Shown: in pieces, positions 7,287 through 16,308 of the stretch | How the letters are laid out: every line of letters begins with the position of its first letter | Position numbering within the stretch: the stretch's first letter is position 1 | DNA from: Marisediminitalea oceani | GTDB taxonomy: Bacteria > Pseudomonadota > Gammaproteobacteria > Enterobacterales > Alteromonadaceae | Direction of reading: 5' to 3' | NCBI RefSeq assembly: GCF_003731635.1 | Contig: NZ_RCUA01000038.1 | Span: 1-64,000 of the forward strand | Length of the DNA: 64,000 nucleotides | The notes under the pieces: model-generated | What the model was told of the DNA's origin: nothing | What the model saw: the letters and a program-made list of their open reading frames with translations, nothing else | Database searches by the model: none | Program-made: the position numbers and the translations under genes

Positions 7287-9392
7287 GTGCGAATTGTTGT
7301 CTGTTTATTGTTACTGATCAGCGCCCGGGTAATGGCGGTGCCGGATTTTAGCGGCGAAGACGGTTACCGTCTTTGGCAGCGCTACGATGTCATCGATGCG
7401 GCCTTGCCGGCGGCTACACTAAAGGTGGTTGGCCACACCGAGACCCACAATATTATTCGCGATGAATTTCGCCGGGCGTTTGCTAACCGGGTAGGGCAGT
7501 CGAGAGGTACCTTATTAGTACAAAAGATTACCCCCGAACTTCAGGCACGCTTCAACCTGCAGGCTGATGTGACTGCGCAACTCGGTGATGAAGGCTTTAT
7601 TCTTAAGCGCCACGGTAACGATATCCTGATCACCGCAAAAACGGATATTGGTTTATTGTATGGCAGTTATCACCTGTTACGTCTGGTGTTTATTCAACAG
7701 CCGCTGGATTCGTTGTCGGTACTGCAAAACCCAAAAATTCAACGTCGCTTACTGAATCACTGGGATGACCTAGACCGTCACACAGAGCGTGGTTATGCTG
7801 GTGAGTCGATTTTTGACTGGCATCGCCTGCCACTTGATAAAGACCAGCGTTACTACGATTACGCCAGAGCCAATGCGAGTATTGGTATTAATGGTATGGT
7901 GCCAATCAATGTTAACGCCAATGCCCTGATGCTTACTCCCATGTATTTGCAAAAGGTTAAAGCGCTGGCCGACATTGTGCGTCCTTATGGCATAAAAATG
8001 TATCTGTCGATCAAGTTTAGTTCACCGCAACAGCTGGACGGGCTGGACACCTCAGATCCCCTCGACCCGCAGGTACAAAAGTGGTGGAAACACAAAGCGG
8101 CGGAAATTTATCAGCTAATCCCGGATTTTGGCGGCTTTCTGGTGAAAGCCAACTCCGAAGGGCAGCCTGGCCCGGGTGATTACGGTCGCACGCATGCCGA
8201 AGGCGCGAATATGCTGGCAAGCGCATTAAAGCCCCATGGCGGCGTCGTGTTCTGGCGGGCTTTTGTGTACGCCAATAATCCGGCCAAAGAGCGCAGCCTG
8301 CAGGCGTACGATGAGTTTGTGCCGTTGGACGGGAAGTTTATGGACAATGTGATTTTGCAGGTGAAAAACGGCCCTATCGATTTTCAGCCGCGCGAACCGT
8401 TCAGCCCGCTGTTTGGCGCTACGCCAGAAACGCCGCTGGCTATGGAGCTGCAAATTACCCAGGAATACCTCGGTTTTTCCACTCACTTAGCTTATTTGGG
8501 CACGTTGTTTGAAGAGGCGATGGATGCCGATACTCATGTTAAAGGCCCGGGCTCGACCGTGGCTAAAGTGGTGGACGGTTCGTTGTACAACCACAAACTT
8601 ACCGGTATCGCCGGGGTAGCGAATACCGGCATGCAGCGCAACTGGACCGGTCATATCTTTGCTCAGTCTAACTGGTATGCCTTTGGCCGTTTAGCCTGGG
8701 ATCATACGCTAAGCGCAAAGCAAATCGCCAATGAATGGATCAAGCAAACGCTCACCGTGCAACCAGAAGCCGTCCGGCAGGTGGAGGCCATAATGATGCC
8801 ATCGCGGGAGTATGTTGTGGAATACATGACACCGCTTGGCCTGCATCACCTGATGGACTCTGGTCACCACTACGGGCCGGGTCCATGGGTAGACAACCTG
8901 GGGCGAGCAGACTGGAACCCGGTGTATTACCATCGTGCAGATAAACAGGGTATTGGCCTCGATCGCACCGCGTCTGGCACTGATGCTGTTAGTCAGTATG
9001 CGCCTTACTGGCAACAAAAGTTCGCTAATCCTGAAACGACACCGAAGGAATTGTTGCTATGGTTCCATCATTTGCCGTGGGATTATCAACTGGAGAATGG
9101 CGAGACCCTATGGAACGAGTTGGTCAGTTACTATTACCGGGGTGTTGATGGCGTCAGCGACATGCAGCAGCGCTGGCAGCAGGTAAAACCCTACATCGAT
9201 GCCAACCAGTTTCGTCAGGTGGAAATGGCCCTGAGCATTCAACAACAGGAAGCCCAATGGTGGCGGGATGCCAGTGTGCTGTATTTCCAGACGATTTCTG
9301 AACGTCCCATCCCTACCGGTCTGCCAAAACCGGCGGGGAGTCTGAAAGAATTTCAGTCGCGCAAATTTCCTTACGCGCCAGGGCAAGGATAA
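7287..9392 (+). CDS. Alpha-glucuronidase, glycoside hydrolase family 67
   Basis: About 701 residues, the usual length for GH67. The enzyme releases 4-O-methyl-glucuronic acid from the ends of xylo-oligosaccharides. The start is taken as GTG 7287, six bases after GGAG (7277-7280); it gives the signal peptide MRIVVCLLLLISARVMA, so the enzyme is exported. The N-terminal domain is followed by the TIM-barrel with GFLVKANSEGQPGPGDYGRT, NVILQVKNGPIDFQPREPFS (acidic residues near the active site) and MELQITQEYLGFSTHL, all strongly GH67-like. It has its own terminator, and no xylanase, xylosidase or TonB gene is nearby, so it is an isolated piece of a xylan pathway. Confidence 0.92.
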   Translation: MRIVVCLLLLISARVMAVPDFSGEDGYRLWQRYDVIDAALPAATLKVVGHTETHNIIRDEFRRAFANRVGQSRGTLLVQKITPELQARFNLQADVTAQLGDEGFILKRHGNDILITAKTDIGLLYGSYHLLRLVFIQQPLDSLSVLQNPKIQRRLLNHWDDLDRHTERGYAGESIFDWHRLPLDKDQRYYDYARANASIGINGMVPINVNANALMLTPMYLQKVKALADIVRPYGIKMYLSIKFSSPQQLDGLDTSDPLDPQVQKWWKHKAAEIYQLIPDFGGFLVKANSEGQPGPGDYGRTHAEGANMLASALKPHGGVVFWRAFVYANNPAKERSLQAYDEFVPLDGKFMDNVILQVKNGPIDFQPREPFSPLFGATPETPLAMELQITQEYLGFSTHLAYLGTLFEEAMDADTHVKGPGSTVAKVVDGSLYNHKLTGIAGVANTGMQRNWTGHIFAQSNWYAFGRLAWDHTLSAKQIANEWIKQTLTVQPEAVRQVEAIMMPSREYVVEYMTPLGLHHLMDSGHHYGPGPWVDNLGRADWNPVYYHRADKQGIGLDRTASGTDAVSQYAPYWQQKFANPETTPKELLLWFHHLPWDYQLENGETLWNELVSYYYRGVDGVSDMQQRWQQVKPYIDANQFRQVEMALSIQQQEAQWWRDASVLYFQTISERPIPTGLPKPAGSLKEFQSRKFPYAPGQG

Positions 9393-9417
9393 GTTCTCTC
9401 TTCAGTCTTGACTTTAG

Positions 9418-9454
9418 AAGCGGTGATAGGAGCAACCTTATCACCGCTTTTTTT
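9418..9454 (+). terminator. Rho-independent terminator after the alpha-glucuronidase gene
   Basis: An 11-bp stem AAGCGGTGATA (9418-9428) with TATCACCGCTT (9439-9449) followed by a run of T to 9454. It ends a few bases before the ars promoter. Confidence 0.88.
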
Positions 9455-9458
9455 GTGT

Positions 9459-9500
9459 TTGACATATGCAATAACACATATATGATATTTTACATATGTG
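9459..9500 (+). promoter_or_regulatory. Promoter and probable ArsR operator of the arsenic operon
   Basis: TTGACA (9459-9464), a 16-bp spacer and TATGAT (9481-9486) form a near-consensus sigma-70 promoter. CATATG-like half-sites recur across and after it: ACATATG (9462-9468), ACATATATG and ACATATGTG (to 9500). ArsR repressors bind AT-rich dyads at such promoters and release when arsenite binds, so this region probably also holds the operator. The exact operator boundary cannot be read. Confidence 0.65.
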
Positions 9501-9518
9501 ATTTAAGGTATATGTTAA

Positions 9519-9854
9519 ATGATGCCATTACAACTTTTCAAATGCCTGTCGGATAACACCCGACTGCAGTCAGTGTTGCTGATAAGTCATTTTGAGGAAG
9601 CCTGTGTATGCGATCTCATTGCCGCACTTGAGCTCGATCAGCCCAAGGTATCCCGTCATCTAGCCGAACTGCGACGCTGTGGTATTTTGCAGGATGAACG
9701 GCGCGGTAAGTGGGTGTATTACCGGCTGCACCAGGATTTACCTGGCTGGGCGCTGGATGTCATCCGCCTGGCCGCTGATAACAATCGGTCTTACTTCAGT
9801 ACCGCCATCGATAAACTTCATCAGTACCGGCAGCAAGGGCCGGGCTGTCAGTAA
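9519..9854 (+). CDS. arsR: ArsR-family arsenite-responsive repressor
   Basis: A 111-residue winged-helix metalloregulator. The metal-site segment ACVCDL (Cys29, Cys31) matches the ELCVCDL arsenite-binding motif of ArsR, followed by the recognition helix region DQPKVSRHLAELRRCGIL and the wing RRGKWVYYRL. It should repress the operon until arsenite binds. It is the first gene of arsR-arsC-arsH-acr3, directly behind the promoter. Either of two adjacent ATG codons (9519, 9522) may be used. Confidence 0.92.
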   Translation: MMPLQLFKCLSDNTRLQSVLLISHFEEACVCDLIAALELDQPKVSRHLAELRRCGILQDERRGKWVYYRLHQDLPGWALDVIRLAADNNRSYFSTAIDKLHQYRQQGPGCQ

Positions 9855-9877
9855 CTACGCATAAAGCAAAGGTCGTC

Positions 9878-10348
9878 ATGAAAATTCTGTATATTTGTAC
9901 CCATAATCGTTGCCGTAGCATCTTGTCTGAAGCCATTACCAATTATGTGGCCGGTGATAAAATCACTGCCCGCAGTGCCGGTAGTCAGCCCTCCGGTGTG
10001 GTGCATCCGCTTTCTTTACAGTATCTCACTGAAGCCGGCGTGCCCACTGAAGGGCTAACCAGCCAATCGTGGGATGAATTTGAGAGCTTTGAGCCGGATG
10101 TGGTGGTGACTGTATGTGACTCAGCAGCCTCAGAGAGTTGCCCGGTGTGGTTCGGAAAGTCTGTCAAAGTGCACTGGGGCCTGAGCGATCCGTCGAAAGT
10201 GGAAGGTAGCGATGAGCAAAAAGCAGCGGCCTTCCGCGCCTGCATCAGCGAAATCACAGAACGGGTGAACAAGCTGTTGCCAGTGGCAGAGCTAAGCGCA
10301 TCGCCCGCCGAACTTAAAGCCGCTTTGGCTGCACTGGGAGCGCAATAA
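9878..10348 (+). CDS. arsC: Arsenate reductase, LMW-phosphatase (thioredoxin-coupled) type
   Basis: A 156-residue protein with the low-molecular-weight phosphatase P-loop: Cys7 to Arg13 in CTHNRCRS. It also has Cys80 and Cys88 ([13 protein letters not shown]), which form the disulfide relay of thioredoxin-coupled arsenate reductases. It converts arsenate to arsenite for export by Acr3. It lies 23 bases after arsR, and its last base is the first of the arsH start codon (TAATG). The tail after about residue 130 ([19 protein letters not shown]) is longer than in the shortest family members. Confidence 0.9.
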   Translation: MKILYICTHNRCRSILSEAITNYVAGDKITARSAGSQPSGVVHPLSLQYLTEAGVPTEGLTSQSWDEFESFEPDVVVTVCDSAASESCPVWFGKSVKVHWGLSDPSKVEGSDEQKAAAFRACISEITERVNKLLPVAELSASPAELKAALAALGAQ

Positions 10349-11067
10349 TGACCATTAACGATACTTCACTGCCCAATATTGATGAGTCGCAGCTGGATAG
10401 CCCCAGTTTTGAAAAATGCCAGACCGAGGCTGTCGCCCATGCTCCGCGTATATTGTTACTCTACGGATCGCTTCGTAAACGCTCCTTTAGCCGGCTGGTG
10501 GTGGAGGAATGTGCGCGGCTACTAAGCCGTATGGGCGCAGAGGTTGAAATCTTTAATCCTGAAGGATTGCCGCAAACCGATACGGAAGATGAAAACCACC
10601 CCAAAGTGCAGGAATTACGCTCGCTGATGATGTGGTCTGAAGGGCAGGTGTGGTGCTCACCTGAACGGCATGGCTCCATGACCAGCATCTTTAAGAGTCA
10701 GATAGACTGGGTGCCCTTGAGCGTAGGTAGCGTGCGCCCTACGCAGGGCAAAACCCTGGCGGTAATGCAGGTATGTGGCGGCTCGCAGTCGTTTAACGTG
10801 GTGAACCAGCTGCGGGTGCTCGGTCGCTGGATGCGGATGGTGACTATTCCTAATCAGTCCAGTGTGGCCAAAGCCTTTATGGAGTTTGACGAGAACGACA
10901 GAATGAAGCCTTCGCCTTACTACAATCGCATTGTCGATGTGATGGAAGAACTCATGAAATTTACCCTGCTGCTGCGCACCAACAAGGACTATTTTGTCGA
11001 CCGTTATTCAGAGCGTGTGGAGTCAGCCGAGAAGCTCAGTGAGCGGGTTAACCAGCGTTCTATTTAA
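10348..11067 (+). CDS. arsH: ArsH, NADPH-dependent FMN reductase / organoarsenical oxidase
   Basis: A 239-residue flavodoxin-fold protein. The FMN phosphate loop is [14 protein letters not shown], and [20 protein letters not shown] is the segment conserved in ArsH proteins. ArsH uses NADPH to oxidise trivalent methylated or aromatic arsenicals and can reduce quinones or Fe(III). Third gene of the ars operon, with a one-base overlap with arsC and 11 bases before acr3. The C-terminus ([18 protein letters not shown]) is also typical. Confidence 0.92.
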   Translation: MTINDTSLPNIDESQLDSPSFEKCQTEAVAHAPRILLLYGSLRKRSFSRLVVEECARLLSRMGAEVEIFNPEGLPQTDTEDENHPKVQELRSLMMWSEGQVWCSPERHGSMTSIFKSQIDWVPLSVGSVRPTQGKTLAVMQVCGGSQSFNVVNQLRVLGRWMRMVTIPNQSSVAKAFMEFDENDRMKPSPYYNRIVDVMEELMKFTLLLRTNKDYFVDRYSERVESAEKLSERVNQRSI

Positions 11068-11078
11068 GGAGTCAGGTA

Positions 11079-12095
11079 ATGGGATTATTTGAACGTTATT
11101 TATCAGTATGGGTCGGGCTCGCTATTATTACAGGCATAGTGCTGGGTAGTCTGGCGCCGGGCATATTCGCAACCATAGCCAGTGTTGAGTACGCTCACGT
11201 TAACCTGGTCATTGCGGTGCTTATCTGGCTGATGATCTACCCGATGATGGTGCAGATTGATTTTTCGTCGTTAAAAGACGTAGGTAAAAAACCGAAAGGT
11301 CTGGCGCTGACCCTGGTCATTAACTGGTTGGTAAAACCATTTACCATGGCGCTGCTGGGCTGGTTATTTTTTAAAGGACTCTTTGCTGACTGGGTCGACC
11401 CGCAAACGGCAACTGAGTACATTGCCGGGATGATCCTATTAGGCGTAGCGCCCTGTACCGCCATGGTGTTTGTGTGGAGTCAGCTAACCAAAGGCGATGC
11501 TAACTACACCCTGGTACAGGTGTCGATTAACGACATTATTATGATTTTCGCTTTCGCGCCAATCGCCGGTATGCTGCTTGGCGTAACCGATATCACCGTA
11601 CCCTGGGATACCCTGTTCTTGTCGGTGGTGTTGTATGTATTAATCCCGCTGGTAGCTGGCGCCATAACCCGTAAAAAACTTGATAAAGGCGATGATCACT
11701 CGCGCCTGAACCAGTTTCTGGCAACCATGAAGCCCTGGTCTATCGTTGGTTTGCTGGCTACTGTGGTGTTGCTGTTTGGCTTTCAGTCAGAAACCATTCT
11801 TGATCAGCCCCAGGCCATTGTATTAATTGCAATCCCGCTGTTAATCCAGACCTATGGTATTTTTGCCATTGCCTATTTTATTGCCAAACAGCTGAAACTG
11901 CCCCATAACCTAGCCGCCCCGGCGTGTATGATCGGCACGTCTAATTTCTTTGAGCTGGCCGTTGCGGTAGCCATTTCGTTGTTTGGTCTGCATTCCGGTG
12001 CGGCACTGGCTACCGTGGTGGGCGTGTTGGTAGAAGTGCCGGTGATGTTGTCGTTAGTGTGGTTTGCTAACCGCACCCGTCATTGGTTTGCCTAA
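11079..12095 (+). CDS. acr3: Arsenite efflux permease, Acr3 family
   Basis: A 338-residue inner-membrane exporter of arsenite with about ten transmembrane helices. Family-specific segments are [18 protein letters not shown] and [23 protein letters not shown], where Cys126 is the conserved functional cysteine of Acr3. [18 protein letters not shown] near the C-terminus is the second conserved core. It is the last gene of the ars operon, preceded by an AAGGAG 12 bases upstream. Confidence 0.93.
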   Translation: MGLFERYLSVWVGLAIITGIVLGSLAPGIFATIASVEYAHVNLVIAVLIWLMIYPMMVQIDFSSLKDVGKKPKGLALTLVINWLVKPFTMALLGWLFFKGLFADWVDPQTATEYIAGMILLGVAPCTAMVFVWSQLTKGDANYTLVQVSINDIIMIFAFAPIAGMLLGVTDITVPWDTLFLSVVLYVLIPLVAGAITRKKLDKGDDHSRLNQFLATMKPWSIVGLLATVVLLFGFQSETILDQPQAIVLIAIPLLIQTYGIFAIAYFIAKQLKLPHNLAAPACMIGTSNFFELAVAVAISLFGLHSGAALATVVGVLVEVPVMLSLVWFANRTRHWFA

Positions 12096-12114
12096 AAGGG
12101 GCGCTAAGCCCCTT
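12096..12114. terminator. Hairpin between convergent acr3 and kelch genes
   Basis: AAGGGGC (12096-12102) pairs with GCCCCTT (12108-12114) over a five-base loop, directly after the acr3 stop and just before the end of the convergent kelch gene at 12116. A T-run is lacking on either strand, so termination strength is uncertain. Confidence 0.5.
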
Positions 12115-12115
12115 C

Positions 12116-13102
12116 TCAGAAGGTAAAGATCTGCACGCTGTCTATGAATAAGCCGGAGCGACCTTCCGTACCGCCGATAACATAAATGTCATTACCAAGG
12201 GTCGTACTTGCAGTATGGCGGCGAGGAGCCAGGGGAAGGTTTGCGTTGCTCCAATCTCCTGTATCAAAGTTATAGCGCAGGGTTTGTTCCATTTCGTCGT
12301 AATTGCCAAACGTATAGAGGTTATTGTTGATAATGGTCATGGAGTGGGCACTGGTTTCAACCGGCAGGGGAGTGAGTTCGCGCCATTGTGATGAAGCAGG
12401 CGTAAATTCATAAAAGGTATCGAACTGTTTTCTGCCGTTGAAGCCGCCGGCTAAATAAATTGCGTTTTTATAAACAACAGCCTCGGTGGCAAAGGCTAAC
12501 GGCATATCGTCTGACTCGGTCCATTGTTGTGTTTTGGTGTCATACACACTTACCCACGCGACATGTTTGAGTCCCTTGCGCAGGCCGGCGCCTGCAGTGG
12601 TACCGCCAAACACGTAAATCTTATCGTCTGAATACACTGCCGTGTTCATACGGGTGGCACGGGTATGCGATGGGGCCTGGGTGACTTCGTGGGTGCGGGT
12701 GTTAAACACTTCAACGGCCGATTGTAGGTACGGACGTCTACCCTCCAGACTCATGCCGCCAATAATATAAACCGACTCTTTACCGTCCCACACGGCGCTG
12801 AAATAGCGTCTTGGAATAAGTTTGTTTTTGAGTAATTGCGATTTTTTGGTTTGCGGATCGATAATCTCGATATCGCCGGAAAAGCCATCATTGGTTGTGC
12901 CGCCAAAGACATAGATTTTGTCGCCATCGTTGGCAACGGAATGCCCGTAACGGGCTTCGGCAAGTGTAAACTCCTGTGACCCGGCGGTTGGACTGCCGAC
13001 CGGATTGCCAATCGGTTCGCTGGGTGGTGTGGCGTTGCACCCCGTAATAAAAAGTAAAACTATGAATAAAATACGAAATTTAATCGAGAGATGGACAAGC
13101 AA
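12116..13102 (-). CDS. Kelch-repeat lipoprotein
   Basis: About 328 residues. The N-terminus RILFIVLLFITGCNA ends in a lipobox, so the protein is probably lipidated and sits in the envelope. Then come five to six kelch repeats, each with the pattern KIYVFGGT, SVYIIGGM, AIYLAGGF, NLYTFGNY, DIYVIGGT, forming a beta-propeller. Kelch propellers in bacteria include sialic-acid mutarotases and binding proteins; nothing here fixes the ligand. The start is uncertain: only TTG 13102 is available before the signal peptide, and no ATG or GTG fits. It is divergent from an IclR regulator gene, a possible controller. Confidence 0.78.
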   Translation of the reverse strand: MLVHLSIKFRILFIVLLFITGCNATPPSEPIGNPVGSPTAGSQEFTLAEARYGHSVANDGDKIYVFGGTTNDGFSGDIEIIDPQTKKSQLLKNKLIPRRYFSAVWDGKESVYIIGGMSLEGRRPYLQSAVEVFNTRTHEVTQAPSHTRATRMNTAVYSDDKIYVFGGTTAGAGLRKGLKHVAWVSVYDTKTQQWTESDDMPLAFATEAVVYKNAIYLAGGFNGRKQFDTFYEFTPASSQWRELTPLPVETSAHSMTIINNNLYTFGNYDEMEQTLRYNFDTGDWSNANLPLAPRRHTASTTLGNDIYVIGGTEGRSGLFIDSVQIFTF

Positions 13103-13282
13103 AACCTTATATCCCTATAAATGCCTTGGAGCCTTATTAAAGAAGCTTTATGTTTCACTGGCTATCAAAATGAACTTATTTGTATTCATCTATGCTCTTA
13201 ACGGATTAGTTGAGTTGCCCTCAATACGTTGGTATGTTGAATATTTAAAAGTCACCGGGTTAATGCTTGGTCATTATGCATC

Positions 13283-14134
13283 ATGACAAAAAAAGAACAG
13301 CCAATCAGTAAAGACAAAATGAACGACGCAGGTGAGCAGGAGCGTGACGCCGGTGCAAACAGTCTTACCCGCATGCTCAGTATTTTGGACCTCTTTACCG
13401 AAGACAACCCGCTTTGGGCTACCAATGAAATTCTTACCGCGCTTGAAGTGTCCCGCTCCACTGGTTATCGCTACATTCGTTCCATGGCCAGTGCCGGCCT
13501 GATAAGTGCTGTAGGCAATGGTTATTATATTCTGGGGCCGCGCATTATTGAACTCGACCTGCAGATTCGCAATACCGATCCGCTGCTGCAGGCATCGGAA
13601 GGTGTGCTTGAGGAACTGTGTGATTCCACTGGCCACTCTGCGTTACTTTGTACCCTGTTTCAGAACTCCGTGCTGTGTGTTCGTGAGTCTCTGGTACCGT
13701 TCAGTCCGGCTGACCTGATGGGTCGCGGGCAACGCCGCCCATTGTTGCGTGGAGCCATGTCTAAAGTCATTCTTGCCCATTTATCGGCACACAGGTTGCG
13801 CAGTATCTATAATCGTCGCCAGGACGAAATTATTGATGCCGGGCTGGGTGAAAGCTGGGATGAATTTCGCGCTAATATGGCGGCTATCCGCAATGAAGGC
13901 TATGCAAAATCCAGCGGGGAGTTCACCCGCAGTATGATTGGCGCCAGCGCCCCTGTGTTTAACGCCGGTGATGAAGTCATAGGTTCGGTGGGGGTTGCCT
14001 GGGACAAAAGTGAAATGGGACAGGTTGACTTCGACCGCACCGCTCTTTCAGTAAAACGGGCTGGCCGTGAAATTTCAGCCCGTATGCGCGACCGCAGCAT
14101 GGGCAAGGTACTGCGCCCGAGAGCCGTAGGCTAA
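13283..14134 (+). CDS. IclR-family transcriptional regulator
   Basis: A 283-residue IclR protein. An acidic, poorly conserved N-terminus of about 25 residues precedes the winged helix (SLTRMLSILDLFTEDNPLWATNEILTALEV and SRSTGYRYIRSMASAGLI), and the effector domain follows (PLLRGAMSKVILAHL, GEFTRSMIGASAPVFNAGDE VIGSVGVAW). IclR proteins sense small organic acids and control catabolic genes. ATG 13283 has no clear Shine-Dalgarno; ATG 13319 would remove only the acidic tail. The neighbour in the divergent direction is the kelch lipoprotein. The target is not evident. Confidence 0.85.
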   Translation: MTKKEQPISKDKMNDAGEQERDAGANSLTRMLSILDLFTEDNPLWATNEILTALEVSRSTGYRYIRSMASAGLISAVGNGYYILGPRIIELDLQIRNTDPLLQASEGVLEELCDSTGHSALLCTLFQNSVLCVRESLVPFSPADLMGRGQRRPLLRGAMSKVILAHLSAHRLRSIYNRRQDEIIDAGLGESWDEFRANMAAIRNEGYAKSSGEFTRSMIGASAPVFNAGDEVIGSVGVAWDKSEMGQVDFDRTALSVKRAGREISARMRDRSMGKVLRPRAVG

Positions 14135-14152
14135 CAACACCACCCAAAAATA

Positions 14153-14216
14153 AAAAATAAAGGGGTCAGAGTACATTATCGCCAGAGCGATAATGTACTC
14201 TGACCCCTTTATTTTT
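14153..14216. repeat. 30-bp perfect inverted repeat with 4-base loop (REP/MITE-like hairpin, also a terminator)
   Basis: Left arm 14153-14182 and right arm 14187-14216 are perfect reverse complements around a four-base loop (CAGA). The arm carries GGGGTCAGAGTACATT and is flanked by an A-run and a T-run, so the RNA from either strand would be a strong intrinsic terminator. From general knowledge, the GGGGTCAGAGTACATT word recurs in many proteobacterial genomes near REP-associated (Y1/IS200-like) transposases; that link is from memory. It sits 18 bases after the IclR gene stop. Confidence 0.8.
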
Positions 14217-14254
14217 GCGCCTCATGTATTTTCCAGCCAGATTTCACCCTAATT

Positions 14255-14310
14255 TTACCCGGGTAATATTGATTTGAATTTGTGCGCTTGCTATTTTTAC
14301 CCCGGTAAAA
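14255..14310 (+). promoter_or_regulatory. Two operator-like palindromes upstream of the DUF2239-MATE operon
   Basis: TTACCCGGGTAA (14255-14266) is a perfect palindrome. TTTTACC-CC-GGTAAAA (14295-14310) is a second with the same half-site. Their centres are 42 bp apart, four helical turns, which would place two dimers on the same face of the DNA. Both lie within 80 bases of the DUF2239 start. The regulator is not known. Confidence 0.6.
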
Positions 14311-14330
14311 TTAATCAGGAAATAAAAATC

Positions 14331-14906
14331 ATGAGTAGCACCTATATCGCGATACACAATAAATCGCTGATCGCTCAGGGTGAGTTGCCAGCGGTTATTC
14401 GCGAAGCTCTAAAGCAGTTCCCCGACGCCGAACCTTATTTATACAAACTGGACAATGGTAAGCGTGTGGACATCGACTGGCGCGGCGATGCCGAAGAGGT
14501 GATTAAGCGCCTGCCTGCTGCACTGGTGCCGCCTGCTAAAAAACGCGGGCGTCCTAAGCTTGGCGTAATCTCAAAAGAAGTCACCTTACTCCCTGAGCAC
14601 TGGGAGTGGTTGTCGGTACAACGAGGGGGCGCCTCTACGACGTTGCGCCGCCTGATTGACTCGGCAATGAGCAGCATGACACCACCGCAGGAACGACGCA
14701 TTAAGCAGGATCAGCTGTACAGCATGATGCGTGTATTTGAGGATGAAGCCGGCTTTGAAGCGGCCTCCCGAGCGCTATATCGCCTCGACGAAGCGGCGTT
14801 TTCGCAGGCGATAGGCAATTGGCCCGAGGCGCTGCAGGCAATATATCAGGACAAGTTTAACCGCTTGCTCAGCATAGGAAATGACTCCCATGACGGAACA
14901 AACTAG
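14331..14906 (+). CDS. DUF2239 family protein
   Basis: A 191-residue protein of unknown function. The match to DUF2239 rests on RPKLGVISKEVTLLPEHWEW followed by a GGASTTLRRLIDSA segment. Before that is PAKKRGRPKLG (about residues 66-76), an AT-hook-like basic motif that could touch DNA. ATG 14331 is chosen because AGGA lies about 10 bases upstream; a longer reading from 14274 would run through the second palindrome. Its 3' end overlaps the MATE gene. A regulatory role is possible but is inference. Confidence 0.75.
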   Translation: MSSTYIAIHNKSLIAQGELPAVIREALKQFPDAEPYLYKLDNGKRVDIDWRGDAEEVIKRLPAALVPPAKKRGRPKLGVISKEVTLLPEHWEWLSVQRGGASTTLRRLIDSAMSSMTPPQERRIKQDQLYSMMRVFEDEAGFEAASRALYRLDEAAFSQAIGNWPEALQAIYQDKFNRLLSIGNDSHDGTN

Positions 14907-16308
14907 CCACAACCCCTACGTTAGCCCGCCGTTAACGCGGGTGTTTTTGAAAACCGCGCTGCCGATTATTCTGATGATGGTGGTGAGTGGTTCGCTTAAT
15001 CTGGTGGATGCTTATTTTATCGGTGTCTTTGTGGGAGCCGATGCGTTGGCAGCGGTGACCGCGATGTTTCCATTATTTATGGTACTGATTGCATTGTCGA
15101 CCTGGATTGCCAGCGGTTTTGCCAGTGTAATGGCCCGCCTGTGTGGTGCAGGCAAACATGATGAAGCACGCAACGCTTATGCTCAGGCACTTACCCTGGC
15201 GTTGGTTATCAGCGTTATCCTGCTGACGGTATTCAGCCTGAGCGGTCAGGCACTGGCGCTGGCCAGTAACAATGGTAATCAGGCGCAGGCCGCAATGAGT
15301 TTTACCTACATGAGTATCATCATGTTCGGAGCGCCGCTGATATTCTGGCTGGGAGTTGCCTCAGACAGTCTGCGTAGCGAGGGCCATATCGGTTTTATTG
15401 CCCTGGTTTCGTTGTTGACCACCGTAGGTAACGGCGTGATGAATTATGTGTTTATCGTGCTGCTGGAACTTGGCGTGGCGGGTTCCTCCTATGGCACCAT
15501 TGCCGCCCAAATCATTGCGCTGTGTGCGGTGTGGGGTTTTCGCCGCAGCCACAAAAATCGTCTCGGGTTACCACTTTTTGCATTAACGCTGGTGCGCAAC
15601 CGATGGCGCGAGTTCTTGTCACTGGGCGCGCCATCAAGTCTGACCTACGTAGGCGTGGCACTCACGTCGGGGGCGATTCTGTTTAGTTTGCAGCAATGGC
15701 TGCCCGACAGCTACGAAGTTACAGTTAGCGCCTATGGCGTGATCACCCGGGTAATGACCTTTATTTATTTGCCATTACTGGGGCTGGGCCTGGCCATGCA
15801 AAGTATTGTGGGCAACAACGTTGGCGCGGAGCAATATCAGCGCTCTAATCGCAGCTTGTGTATTGCCGTGGGCGTTGCCCTGCTTTACGGCGTGGTAACC
15901 GAAGCGTTGTTGTGGTGGCTGCGCGCCGATATTGGCTTGTTATTTGTTGACGACCCGGCGGTAACCAGCGAAATAGCCAGATTACTGCCGGTGGTAAGCC
16001 TTGCGCTATTCCTGCTGGGCCCGCTAATGCTGATCAGCTTTTATTTTCAGAGTATCGGTGACGCCAGACGGGCGGGCATATTAAGTATTGCCAAAACCTA
16101 TCTGTTTGCCCTGCCCTTAATTTTTGTATCGCCGTTAATGTGGGGAGAATGGGGGATCTGGTATGCCGGGCCAGCGGCTGAGTTTCTTGCCCTGCTGCTA
16201 ACCGGAGGCATATTGTACCAACGTGCTATACAGGGTAACCATCGCTTTGGTTTATTGTATGCAGTAAATCCACCAGAGCCACAACCCATCAAGCAGGAGG
16301 CGATATGA
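14890..16308 (+). CDS. MATE-family efflux transporter
   Basis: About 472 residues with twelve hydrophobic segments; an inner-membrane cation-coupled drug/metabolite exporter. The MATE opening (FLKTALPIILMMVVSGSLNLVDAYFIGVFVGADALAAV) and the half-way ALGAPSSLTYVG-like segment are present. ATG 14890 has AGGA 10 bases upstream, whereas ATG 14881 is only one base from it. It overlaps the 3' end of the DUF2239 gene, and its stop overlaps the start of the CMD gene (ATGA), so three genes form one operon. Confidence 0.88.
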   Translation: MTEQTSHNPYVSPPLTRVFLKTALPIILMMVVSGSLNLVDAYFIGVFVGADALAAVTAMFPLFMVLIALSTWIASGFASVMARLCGAGKHDEARNAYAQALTLALVISVILLTVFSLSGQALALASNNGNQAQAAMSFTYMSIIMFGAPLIFWLGVASDSLRSEGHIGFIALVSLLTTVGNGVMNYVFIVLLELGVAGSSYGTIAAQIIALCAVWGFRRSHKNRLGLPLFALTLVRNRWREFLSLGAPSSLTYVGVALTSGAILFSLQQWLPDSYEVTVSAYGVITRVMTFIYLPLLGLGLAMQSIVGNNVGAEQYQRSNRSLCIAVGVALLYGVVTEALLWWLRADIGLLFVDDPAVTSEIARLLPVVSLALFLLGPLMLISFYFQSIGDARRAGILSIAKTYLFALPLIFVSPLMWGEWGIWYAGPAAEFLALLLTGGILYQRAIQGNHRFGLLYAVNPPEPQPIKQEAI

